Of a stretch of DNA of 21,564 nucleotides, positions 6,471 to 13,700 are shown one piece after another. The notes beneath the pieces are model-generated. The model had not been told where the DNA came from and did not search any database. It saw only the letters and a list, made by a program, of their open reading frames with translations. This stretch comes from Gammaproteobacteria bacterium (GTDB lineage: Bacteria; Pseudomonadota; Gammaproteobacteria; Acidithiobacillales; Acidithiobacillaceae), in contig JAMCRJ010000026.1 of the NCBI GenBank assembly GCA_023381645.1, forward strand, positions 1 through 21,564, written 5' to 3'. The stretch's first letter is position 1, and each line of letters opens with the position of its first letter. The translations under genes were made by a program, and so were the position numbers.

Positions 6471-6832
6471 TCTTCGCTAACCTTGAGCATATTAGGCAGA
6501 TAAATATCAGTCTCTACTTTACCGAGAGACCCATCTTTGTTTATCCGTTTGGCCCTATAAGTAACAGAGCGGTCAGAAAATCCAAGAGTTATATTGGTGA
6601 TTTCAAACAACTGAAGCGTTTCCTTACCGAACATTTTGCGCACGTTGACACGTTCACCTATCTGAAACTCGGCAATCTTGTCAGCTATCAGACTTCTGCA
6701 TTGTTTCCGGCGATCATTAAAAAGTCGCGTAGTGTTCTCAATGGCTCTAACTTCTGCCTTGAGTTCTTCCCGACTCATAGCCACCAAATCTTTTTCAGCA
6801 CAGATACCAGCAGTTTGATTGCACGCATTCAT
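6467..6832 (-). CDS. Hypothetical protein
   Basis: 121 aa, not recognised. AGGGG precedes ATG 6832. Residues about 17-55 are charged and helical (SREELKAEVRAIENTTRLFNDRRKQ); residues 55-115 are beta-like (FQIGERVNVRKMFGKETLQLFEIT), reminiscent of small barrel domains but without a specific match. The region is more AT-rich than flanking genes, as is the next gene upstream. It overlaps the small Cys-rich gene by 4 bp. Confidence 0.7.
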   Translation of the reverse strand: MNACNQTAGICAEKDLVAMSREELKAEVRAIENTTRLFNDRRKQCRSLIADKIAEFQIGERVNVRKMFGKETLQLFEITNITLGFSDRSVTYRAKRINKDGSLGKVETDIYLPNMLKVSEE

Positions 6833-6878
6833 CTTTTACCCCTTTGCCGCGCCTTGTTGCGCGGCCCAATCTCAGCCG

Positions 6879-7124
6879 TCACACTAAGTTTGTCTGTTTG
6901 ATGTTGACTCTCACCTCTTTACAATTTCCGGGGTTGCCATCGTCAACCCAAACAAAATCCGATTGCACCGATTTAATATCCTCCACTGCCCCCATTTCCT
7001 TCAAAGTGAAGAGGGCTTTTCTTGAGAGACGATGCCATTTAATCAAATCTGGCAACATTCGCTGAAAAGTCTGTTCATCCAAATCAAGAAAATCCGCAAC
7101 ATTATGAAAAAGTTGTTCATTCAT
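6879..7124 (-). CDS. Hypothetical protein
   Basis: 81 aa, not recognised. ATG 7124 overlaps the end of the previous gene and is preceded by GAGGGGG. The N-terminal half looks helical (FLDLDEQTFQRMLPDLIKWHRLSRKALFTLKEMGAVEDI), the end is a short beta strand region. The 46 bp before the next gene hold only its ribosome-binding region. Confidence 0.65.
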   Translation of the reverse strand: MNEQLFHNVADFLDLDEQTFQRMLPDLIKWHRLSRKALFTLKEMGAVEDIKSVQSDFVWVDDGNPGNCKEVRVNIKQTNLV

Positions 7125-7470
7125 GATTCACCCCCTCAAGCGCAATCTCGCCCAATTTGTCAGGTAGCACTATCCATTTCGGTGCGTATCCTTGGGAAAC
7201 ACCCCGGCCAAAGCGGGCGACAGCTTCAATAAACCGGCTGGCCGTTCCATGACGACCCCCGGCCATCCAACCCATCCAGACCATCGCCGCCCGACGCACC
7301 CGCTCCACGGCCTCGACAAAAAACGCCACTTCCATCCGGGTCCGCTCGGCCACTTCCCGCGCCTCGCCCGACTCATGCAGCGCGTCAAACATCGGACGCG
7401 GACGCTCGGTGATGGCGACGGTCGCCTTCACGGCCAATACCATCATGAACAGCATCCAGACCATCCTCAT
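7117..7470 (-). CDS. Hypothetical protein with an N-terminal membrane segment
   Basis: 117 aa from ATG 7470, chosen because GGAGG lies 5 nt upstream. The N-terminus (MVWMLFMMVLAVKATVAI) is a hydrophobic anchor or signal; the rest is helical and Arg/Glu-rich (HESGEAREVAERTRMEVAFFVEAVERVRRAAMVW). The gene overlaps the preceding one (7385-7603) by 86 bp in another frame. That is unusually long even for this compact operon, so one of the two starts or ends may be mis-called. Function unknown. Confidence 0.55.
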   Translation of the reverse strand: MRMVWMLFMMVLAVKATVAITERPRPMFDALHESGEAREVAERTRMEVAFFVEAVERVRRAAMVWMGWMAGGRHGTASRFIEAVARFGRGVSQGYAPKWIVLPDKLGEIALEGVNHE

Positions 7471-7603
7471 CACACCCTCCTTCGCGCACCAGGAACTTCT
7501 CGCCATCCCAATGCGCCTCCCAACCCAATTCCTCGGCCATATGCCGTACCACCTGCGTAATCTCCGCCAGCGGCAAATCCGCGCCTACGATCTCAATGTG
7601 CAT
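7385..7603 (-). CDS. Hypothetical protein
   Basis: 72 aa from ATG 7603, with GGAG 6 nt upstream. The first 50 residues look like a compact alpha/beta domain (MHIEIVGADLPLAEITQVVRHMAEELGWEAHWDGEKFLVRE). The last 25 residues (Asp/Arg/His-rich) fall in the overlap with the next gene and look non-globular, so the conserved part is probably N-terminal. Not recognised. Confidence 0.6.
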   Translation of the reverse strand: MHIEIVGADLPLAEITQVVRHMAEELGWEAHWDGEKFLVREGGCDEDGLDAVHDGIGREGDRRHHRASASDV

Positions 7604-7817
7604 GACTATCTCCAGGCGTTTCCTGCAGGACATCCATCACGCCCTGCAACCGCTGGAGTTTTCTTTCGATCACTACCAGCGCATCCAGCAGGTCCAGGGC
7701 ATATTCACCCAACAACGGTTGATCCGCTGACACCATGCCCTGCAAATCCTGATGCAACAAATTCGCGGATTGCGTGGCTTTGATGACCGTTTCCCGGTCC
7801 CTGCCCGACGGACTCAT
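7593..7817 (-). CDS. Hypothetical helical protein
   Basis: 74 aa, starting 3 bp after the upstream stop. Predicted mostly helical, with a Leu-rich stretch (PLLGEYALDLLDALVVIERKL) and QRLQGVMDVLQ. Not recognised. It overlaps the next start by 11 bp, as is usual for this operon. Confidence 0.6.
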   Translation of the reverse strand: MSPSGRDRETVIKATQSANLLHQDLQGMVSADQPLLGEYALDLLDALVVIERKLQRLQGVMDVLQETPGDSHAH

Positions 7818-7820
7818 TAT

Positions 7821-8135
7821 TTATTCCACCACCTGCAACGGTAATCCCGCAGGCGGTTCCGACGGCTGCTGCACATATTTCTTCAGGACCATCCGACCCA
7901 TACGCTCCAGTTCCGCACCCTGTTCCGGCGATACACCACGGGCGCGTACCACATCCAGCGCACCCAGAATCTGCGCAAGACTCAGGCCGAAAAACGCCTC
8001 GCCCGGCAACGCCTTCAGAAAAATCCGGCGCAACTCCGTTTTCGAGGCCGGAATACCCGCCGCCAGCGCTTCTTTCTTCGCCATCAAGGCGCGAATCTGT
8101 TCCTCGATTTTTTCCATTTCCGTTTTTTCCGACAT
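7821..8135 (-). CDS. Hypothetical coiled-coil protein
   Basis: 104 aa from ATG 8135 (AGGAG 7 nt upstream). Residues 1-28 are a short coiled coil (KTEMEKIEEQIRALMAKKEAL). Residues about 30-75 (ELRRIFLKALPGEAFFGLSLAQILGALDVVRARG) look like a compact helical domain. Not recognised. Second gene of the leftward operon. Confidence 0.65.
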   Translation of the reverse strand: MSEKTEMEKIEEQIRALMAKKEALAAGIPASKTELRRIFLKALPGEAFFGLSLAQILGALDVVRARGVSPEQGAELERMGRMVLKKYVQQPSEPPAGLPLQVVE

Positions 8136-8144
8136 GATCGTCTC

Positions 8145-8450
8145 CTAAAAATCAAACAACGCGAATACATCCACACCCTTCTCCGCAGGCTGTACGGAGG
8201 ATGGTTCCGGTTTTTCCTCCGACCCCGGATCAATCGTCGGCTTCAGATCCGTCTCCGTCTCCACATCGCCCTGCACCTCCAGCCACCAGACCGGAATCGC
8301 GTCACCCTGCTCACATTCCAGGCGGTACCCGTTCGCCGCCAGCGCGGCAACATCCACTTCAAACTCCGCACCGTAGCGATTCGACAAGGTCAGCACATCC
8401 CGATCCACTATTACCACTTGGTAGCGGTTTCCCGCCCGGTTCATCCACAT
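8145..8450 (-). CDS. Hypothetical protein, first gene of the leftward operon
   Basis: 101 aa from ATG 8450, chosen for GGGAGG 7 nt upstream; an upstream in-frame start at 8471 has no such site. The N-terminal half is beta-like (NRYQVVIVDRDVLTLSNRYGAEFEVDV), with WWLEVQG near residue 60; the tail is acidic and Pro-rich, ending VFALFDF. The aromatic acidic C-terminus resembles tails of some ssDNA-binding proteins, but there is no other similarity. Not recognised. About 90 nt of leader separate it from the promoter. Confidence 0.65.
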   Translation of the reverse strand: MWMNRAGNRYQVVIVDRDVLTLSNRYGAEFEVDVAALAANGYRLECEQGDAIPVWWLEVQGDVETETDLKPTIDPGSEEKPEPSSVQPAEKGVDVFALFDF

Positions 8451-8530
8451 CACGCACCTCCCGGAACGCAAGTGACCCCTCTTTTCCCTGTTTACCGTGG
8501 TGCCGCAATCGCCACCACTACCGCAACATG

Positions 8531-8555
8531 ATAAGTAAGTATCTTAGTAACTTAT
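8531..8555. promoter_or_regulatory. Palindrome over the -10 of the leftward promoter (candidate operator)
   Basis: ATAAGT (8531-8536) and ACTTAT (8550-8555) form a 6-bp inverted repeat, with an inner TAAG-TAT-CTTA palindrome. The -10 element lies inside it. A repressor bound here would block RNA polymerase. Which of the two regulators binds is unknown. Confidence 0.5.
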
Positions 8556-8569
8556 TTTCACCCTGTCAA
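8541..8569 (-). promoter_or_regulatory. Sigma-70 promoter of the leftward operon
   Basis: On the minus strand: TTGACA (8569-8564), a 17-bp spacer, and TAAGAT (8546-8541). The -35 is perfect and the -10 matches 4 of 6. It points toward the 8450 gene and is the only strong promoter seen for the roughly 22-gene leftward operon. Confidence 0.75.
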
Positions 8570-8573
8570 GCGT

Positions 8574-8586
8574 AACACTACGTGTT
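8574..8586. promoter_or_regulatory. Palindrome AACAC-TAC-GTGTT upstream of the leftward -35
   Basis: Perfect 5-bp inverted repeat beginning 4 bp upstream of the -35. It shares half-sites AACAC/GTGTT, and the run GTGTTCCG, with the palindrome at 9627-9648 in the repressor/Cro intergenic region. The two may be sites of one regulator. The 171-bp gap 8472-8642 otherwise holds only a small stem-loop (GCCCG/CGGGC at 8592-8606). Confidence 0.5.
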
Positions 8587-8642
8587 CCGCAGCCCGATTT
8601 ACGGGCGTGCGGGTATAGACCGCGTACTGCCGGACAAGTGTT

Positions 8643-9566
8643 CTATCTTACTGATAACAATGGCACTTGAATCTCAATGCCTACCGCAATGATGTCGAGA
8701 GCGTTCTCGATAGGGGTTACAATGCCCGCAAACATTGGATTGACGGTACGTAAAAATAACCGGCCCTGATCCGTGGTAAGTAACCCAATCAAATAGTTGT
8801 GCTGTAAATAAGCAAGAACAACATCACCATCGGTGGGTCGAGGACGATCCGGATCGAAAGCCACCCATGCCTGATCAGGAATTTTGGGCTCCATGGAAAC
8901 ACCGGCCATTTGCAGAAAAAAAGACCGTTCGCTACAACTGGTGGTAACCATGCGCCAGAGAATACCGGACTCCGGACGAATCGCGTCGATGATCCGGTTG
9001 CGCAATTGCGTAAAGTCCGATGGCAGCGACAGAAAACAGGGAAGCGGCCTACCCTCCACCATCGGTCGGGTTCCATGCTGAAAATTCAGAATATCCTGTG
9101 ACACCCGAAATGTGCGATTCTTCTGCCGCCCTTGCTGCAGCTCTTTCATATCCAGATGATATAAAGCGGCCAGCGCCTCGATTCTGTCCTGACCTGGTGG
9201 ACTGCCCTGGGGACGCTCCCATTGTGACACCGATTCTCGTCGTACATTCATCTGCCTGGCAACATCCGCCTGCAACAGGCCCAGACGCATCCGAGCCTCC
9301 TGAAAAATCTCCGCCAGCGGATTGGTCACCAGCCCCGCGTCCTTTTCCTTCTCCCATAATTTCAGCAGTTCATCCATCGGAATCTGATACACTTCTGCGA
9401 TCTTCTCCAGATGCACCTTGGCAGGCATTCGACTCTTGCTGGATTCCCATTGTGAGACAGAAGATTCCCGTATGCCAATCGCCTTGGCTACCTGCGCCTG
9501 AGATAATTTCAGGGCGTCCCTTGCCATATGCAATCTTTTTGCAAATTCACCAAATTCTGTTGCCAT
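8643..9566 (-). CDS. CI-like repressor: two HTH domains + S24-type domain lacking the catalytic Lys
   Basis: 307 aa from ATG 9566 (AGGA about 9 nt upstream). Two XRE/HTH_3 domains: residues 7-70 (LSQAQVAKAIGIRESSVSQWE) and 85-140 (LLQADVARQMNVRRESVSQWE). The C-terminal half resembles the LexA/CI S24 domain: AGVSM with S224 where the nucleophile sits, then DGDVVLAYL and FLRTVNP. In CI the catalytic Lys lies in FTFKKL; the aligned YLIGLL has Gly261. No clear Ala-Gly or Cys-Gly cleavage site is seen in the linker. Self-cleavage in an SOS response therefore seems unlikely, while dimerisation may remain. Tandem HTH domains suggest bipartite operators. It is divergent from the Cro-like gene. Confidence 0.85.
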   Translation of the reverse strand: MATEFGEFAKRLHMARDALKLSQAQVAKAIGIRESSVSQWESSKSRMPAKVHLEKIAEVYQIPMDELLKLWEKEKDAGLVTNPLAEIFQEARMRLGLLQADVARQMNVRRESVSQWERPQGSPPGQDRIEALAALYHLDMKELQQGRQKNRTFRVSQDILNFQHGTRPMVEGRPLPCFLSLPSDFTQLRNRIIDAIRPESGILWRMVTTSCSERSFFLQMAGVSMEPKIPDQAWVAFDPDRPRPTDGDVVLAYLQHNYLIGLLTTDQGRLFLRTVNPMFAGIVTPIENALDIIAVGIEIQVPLLSVR

Positions 9567-9600
9567 TACATCACATTCCTCGCCAATAGATTCACCGCTC

Positions 9601-9606
9601 AGTATA
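9601..9606 (-). promoter_or_regulatory. Candidate -10 (TATACT) of the repressor gene
   Basis: TATACT on the minus strand, 35 bp upstream of the repressor ATG, without a recognisable -35 at 16-18 bp. The palindrome 9627-9648 sits about where an activator would bind, as in a PRM-like promoter. Prediction only. Confidence 0.4.
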
Positions 9607-9626
9607 CCTACCGCAGGTTTTTTCGT

Positions 9627-9648
9627 AACACAGGGAGTCATGTGTGTT
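9627..9648. promoter_or_regulatory. Palindrome AACACA-N10-TGTGTT (candidate operator)
   Basis: Perfect 6-bp arms lying between the repressor and Cro-like promoters, 7 bp before the Cro-side -35. It shares half-sites with 8574-8586. A second, shorter repeat (TGAC-N7-GTCA, 9657-9671) overlaps the Cro-side -35 and could be another operator. Confidence 0.5.
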
Positions 9649-9655
9649 CCGGCTA

Positions 9656-9684
9656 TTGACAAGTTCCGTCATCTTACATACTTT
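9656..9684 (+). promoter_or_regulatory. Sigma-70 promoter of the Cro-like gene, predicting a leaderless mRNA
   Basis: TTGACA (9656-9661), 17-bp spacer, TACTTT (9679-9684). With the usual 6-7 bp from -10 to start site, transcription begins at or next to ATG 9692, and no Shine-Dalgarno sequence is present. It probably drives the Cro-like gene and the genes beyond. Confidence 0.75.
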
Positions 9685-9691
9685 GTGCGTC

Positions 9692-10084
9692 ATGGGCAGA
9701 ACGAACGGATACATACGGGACACGATCATCGAAGAAGTCGGTGGCGCGGAAGTCGTCGCACAGGCGATGAGAGTCAGTCGCGCTGCCGTCTATCAGTGGC
9801 ACGGTATCGTGCCGGAAAAACGGATAGAGGATTTCTGCCGGATTTTTAACCGCCACCCCGTGGAAGTCCGGACCGCCGTCCGATCCGGTAAACCGCAGGA
9901 GTACCGACTGATCGACGCCCAGGAACTGGAAGCCATCGAAATTTTGGCAAATCTGTATTTGCGGCAACGCCGGGAACCGTCTGTGGATATCGACTGCGCT
10001 GCCACCAAGGTGAAAACCGCCGAAAAATCTCTGCGGCACCAAGACTACAAAAGCCGGAAAACGGCTTGTGGCACCAAGGGGTAA
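9692..10084 (+). CDS. Cro/YdaS-like HTH regulator
   Basis: 130 aa from ATG 9692. Residues 16-45 are a Cro/YdaS-type HTH: VGGAEVVAQAMRVSRAAVYQWHG, then IVPEKRIEDFCRIFNRHPVEVR. The C-terminal half is basic (REPSVDIDCAATKVKTAEKS...). Divergent placement against the CI-like gene is the arrangement of phage immunity switches, in which Cro represses the repressor promoter and its own. An upstream in-frame ATG at 9644 would put the start before the promoter and is rejected. The final codons are encoded by the first two GGCACCAAG repeats, so the tail may owe its sequence to a DNA element. Confidence 0.8.
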   Translation: MGRTNGYIRDTIIEEVGGAEVVAQAMRVSRAAVYQWHGIVPEKRIEDFCRIFNRHPVEVRTAVRSGKPQEYRLIDAQELEAIEILANLYLRQRREPSVDIDCAATKVKTAEKSLRHQDYKSRKTACGTKG

Positions 10085-10119
10085 TGAGGCACCCAAAATT
10101 TTTGCGGCACCAAGGGGTA
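10033..10119. repeat. Three direct repeats of G(C/T)GGCACCAAG at 35-36 bp spacing
   Basis: Copies at 10033-10043, 10068-10078 and 10104-10114; the last two extend to GGCACCAAGGGGTA (14 bp identical). A degenerate GGCACCCAA lies at 10088-10096. A fourth GCGGCACCAAG is at 15750-15760, before the T4SS genes. They could be iterons or regulator sites at the head of the rightward genes. Three copies are few for a replication origin. Confidence 0.6.
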
Positions 10120-10128
10120 GTCACCCCT
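10113..10128 (+). promoter_or_regulatory. Hairpin AGGGG-TAGTCA-CCCCT just before a Shine-Dalgarno
   Basis: Perfect 5-bp stem ending 2 nt before the AAGGAG of the gene at 10141. It is placed to influence translation start; no ligand or protein is suggested by the sequence. Confidence 0.4.
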
Positions 10129-10140
10129 AAGGAGATCACC

Positions 10141-10413
10141 ATGCAGCAGCAGCAACACATCCATACCGCCACCGCAGCACTCCCGCCCCGCATCCGGGTC
10201 ATCGCCAGGCCTGACCCCAACGGCAATCCCGTCTTTTGGGGGGTGCTGGACGAGGTCGATCCGGGCGACACGCTCATCCTCACCGATGGTACGGCAGACT
10301 GGCCCGCCAGTGTGACGGCAACAACCGACACCCTCATTACGGCCCAGGATACCAATGGCCAATGGCTGTTTTCCCGTCGCGGCCCCCGCGCCGGACACAT
10401 CGCGGGACACTGA
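10141..10413 (+). CDS. Hypothetical protein, tandem paralogue 1 (C-terminal GPRAGHIAGH)
   Basis: 90 aa from ATG 10141 with AAGGAG 5 nt upstream. It aligns with the next gene's product: FWGVLDEVDPGDTLILTDGTADW against TEAEPGNLILVAYGDADW, and both end GPRAG(H/Y)IAGH. The pattern (short strands around PG and ADW, a Trp or Phe near the end) suggests a small beta-barrel-like domain. Function unknown. The pair directly precedes the primase-helicase, suggesting a role with replication, which is inference. Confidence 0.7.
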   Translation: MQQQQHIHTATAALPPRIRVIARPDPNGNPVFWGVLDEVDPGDTLILTDGTADWPASVTATTDTLITAQDTNGQWLFSRRGPRAGHIAGH

Positions 10414-10415
10414 CC

Positions 10416-10712
10416 ATGACGCTCGCTGACTCCACTTCTTCTTCACTACAAGAAAATGCGCCATTGCTGCCTCGTATCCTAGCCCTGGGCAAATCGCGCT
10501 GTCCCGGTGGGGGCAATACCTGGTGCCCGTTGACCGAAGCCGAACCTGGCAATCTGATCCTGGTCGCCTATGGCGATGCAGACTGGTCAAATTCGTTAGC
10601 ATATGTAGTTTTCGTCAACGACGAATGGATCATGGCCGCCAGTCGGTTTTACCGGGATTTCTGGACCTTTCACCGATGCGGCCCCCGCGCCGGTTACATC
10701 GCGGGGCACTGA
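10416..10712 (+). CDS. Hypothetical protein, tandem paralogue 2 (C-terminal GPRAGYIAGH)
   Basis: 98 aa; ATG 10416 lies 2 bp after the previous stop. It shares the PG-LIL-G-ADW core and the C-terminal decapeptide with the upstream paralogue but has an extra Ser-rich N-terminus and two added cysteines (SRCPGGGNTWCPL). The DNA around both stops (about 10378-10418 and 10679-10717) is a near-identical direct repeat extending into the next ATG, so the tandem arrangement probably arose by duplication. Function unknown. Confidence 0.7.
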   Translation: MTLADSTSSSLQENAPLLPRILALGKSRCPGGGNTWCPLTEAEPGNLILVAYGDADWSNSLAYVVFVNDEWIMAASRFYRDFWTFHRCGPRAGYIAGH

Positions 10713-10714
10713 TC

Positions 10715-13700
10715 ATGGCCATTATCGACATGAGCGGTATCGACCAGGCGCGGACCGGCCTGGAACCCCATTTATCATCCCGCACACCCGAAGACTGGTA
10801 CCAATTGGCCTGCAATATCGCCGCCCGTTTCGGCGCAAAATTGCACCGGGAGTCCCACGGCGGCGCGCGCGCCGATTTCCACGAGGATTCCCCCAGCCTG
10901 GTGATCTGGTCCACCGGTTTCTGGTACGACCACCGGGGCGGAGAGCACGGCGGGACCACCGATCTGGTCCGGCACCTGCAGGAAGTTCGGGGACTGGTTC
11001 CCGACGTGCAACAGGGCGATCTCAGTGAAGCCGAGTGGCTGGCGCTGTCCGCCGGGCGCGGCAACGCACGGTTTCGCTCCACCCTCAGCCCCGCACAGGC
11101 CGAATTGCGCTGGTCGCAACTGGATTGGGGCACCGCATCCCGTGGGTACATCTCCGGACGCCGCGTGCCCAATGAGGCTGACCGCGAGGTATGCCTGGAA
11201 CAGCAGGATTCCGTTCTCGACTATCTCCGCTCGCGCGGTCTGTCCACTCAATGGTGCCGCACGGGCATCATCGGGACTCGTCTGCTCCAGGACACGGACA
11301 TCGAACGCAAACAGCAGGACCAGGGCGCGGACTTTCTCTTCGGCATACCTTACTGGCCCTTTGCCCACTTCCTGCCCGGAACCCGCGAGCATCCCCACGT
11401 CGACCGCATGTGCGGGATGCAACGCACTTTTTTATCGCATGCCATCGACGAGTATCATCCCGTCCGCAAAATCGGGCGCGCCATGATGGGACCCGCCGGC
11501 ATGACCCGTATCGATGTGCTCGCAGATCCTGATCCCCTGGGCCAGCGCTGGGGCGCCAGCGATACTACCATCCTGCAACTGCTGGCGCAGGGCAAAAATG
11601 GCAAAAAACTCAATTTCTACAGCGAGGGGCTGGAATCCGGCCTTTCCGTGGCGCAGCAAGCGGGCGGCATCCTACACGTCCTCTGGTCTACCGCCGGCTA
11701 CAAAAACCTCGCGGAAGCCATCCTCGATCTCGATGCCGATGCCCTGCCACCCGCCGATCCGGATGAGGTACATATCCTGATCGTCGATCGCGACAAAAGC
11801 CGCGCCGGTGAAAAAGCCGCGGCCTACCTGGGTAGGACGCTTACATCCATCGGTCGGCGGGTGATCTATCTGTTGCCGCCATCACCGAGTGCGCACGCTG
11901 CGGATATGCCGACTGCAAGTCTGCCGACTGCAAGTCTGCCGTCCGCAGCCCTGCAGTCTGCCGCTACGTATCCCAAAGTCTTGCAGACAGTAGTCCTGCG
12001 AACAGCAAACCCACAGTCAGCAGACTTGCAGTCGGCGGACTCGCTGGCAACAGGATCAGACGATGACGATTGGTTCGGCGACTGGGACGACGTGCTCACC
12101 GAAGGCCGCATGGATGCCGCGCTGCAACAGGCCATCCGGGAATCCCCGCAAAATCTGCAACACGCGCCCCTGAACACGCCGGAAGATACCGCTACCGGCG
12201 AAGCATTGCGTCCAATCCCCGTGATACCGCGCCCCAAACTCAAGGCGATCCACGAGGTCCGCATCGAAATGGATATGCGCGAGTATCGCCGCAAATTCAT
12301 GGACGCCACAGAACTGCAAGGCGTGTGGACCCATGTGGATTCCACCGGGGCCGGCAAGACCCGAATGCTGTCGAGGCTGGCAACACCCGAAGGCGAAAAG
12401 GACCACCAGGTCATTTCCACGCCACAGCGCCGTGATGCCAATCGCATCCTCCAAACCAACCGCGATCAGGACGGCGTGTACTACCTGCGCAACAGCCGGA
12501 CCAATGTCATTGCAGACGAATCCGATATCAAAAATCTGATCCTGGACCGTCTCGATGCCGTCAACGGCAAACCGCTCTGGACCCATGATTCGGATTTCAT
12601 CGCGAATGCCGACACCATCCGGCAACAAATCGCGAACAACACGCTGACCGGATGTTACCGCACCAAGCTGCAATCCGGCGTGCAGATGGACCTGACCGGG
12701 GCGCTCAGCCAGGAAAACGGCGAAATGCACCCAGAGATCCTGACCCGACAGCACCACGGATGCGGCAAAGATTGCGCCACCTGCCCCGGCGGCTGCGTGT
12801 CGCGGGTGCTGGTTCAGGCCCTGCAAAAACCCGATGAAGCCGAAACGATCCTCGAAGAACTCGATGCGCCGGTCAGGAATTTGGGACCATATCAGGTATA
12901 CGGGCGGGATGTCCCCGTCGCCCATGCCACCCTGGGCCAATTCCTGCCCTGCGCATCCCAACTCAATCGTCTTTTGTCCTACACCGAAAAATCCGTCTGT
13001 ACCACCACCGCACTCTTGCAGTACGACAAGCGGCTGTTTTCGCAATCCACTGAAATCCGCCAGGACGAAATGCCTACACTCATGGACACGCAAGAGATCG
13101 GGTGGAAGGAATTTCAGGAGGCGCGCGCCGCCACCGATCACTGGATCGGCAGTCTGCGCTTTCAATTGGCGCAAACACCCGATACGACCGAAAACAAAAA
13201 ACTCCGCAAGAGCCTGGAGCAGTCCATCGCATCCACCGAAAAGGTGATGCTGTTCTATCGATTTTTGTATCGGCATTTTCTGGATGTGATGGCCGATGAA
13301 AAACCGATGGACGCCAAAAGTCTCACCGCATGGATCAATACCAAAAATGTGCGGCGGAAAATTATACATCCGTTTGTGAAATCGATTCGCGCACAGAAGA
13401 TTCAGTACGAGGCCCTGTTCGAGCAGCCGTATTATCCGTCCTCAGGGTCGCCTTCCGCAGGAGCGCCCTCCGCAGGAGCGCCGTCCGTAGGACTGCCGTC
13501 CGCAGGACAGCGCAAAAAAATCGTGCCCACCGTGTTTGCCAAGCATCTGGCGCAGGCGCTCGAACACGGCAGTATCTTTTTCATCGATGGCGTTGATGGC
13601 AGCATCGCCAACCGGAAAATCCTGCTGTACTTTCCTACAGCGTTCGGCGACGAACTCATCAAAAGCCATGCCGGCGAGTGCAACAAAAATATCGAAGTCT

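Noticed and set aside
8592..8606. Stem-loop GCCCG-ATTTA-CGGGC as an intrinsic terminator of the repressor gene
   Set aside because: Only a 5-bp stem and no U-run after it; left as a possible weak structure.
9644..9691. Start of the Cro-like gene at 9644
   Set aside because: It lies upstream of the strong promoter at 9656-9684, so the codon would not be on that transcript. The HTH domain begins after 9692.
10523..10714. Upstream extension of the primase-helicase to 10523
   Set aside because: It would overlap the conserved tandem paralogue in another frame. ATG 10715 directly after that gene's stop is more credible.
12056..13369. 437-aa minus-strand open frame opposite the primase-helicase
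   Set aside because: No ribosome-binding site or recognisable domain. The plus strand carries a coherent multi-domain protein, and the long antisense frame follows from codon bias.
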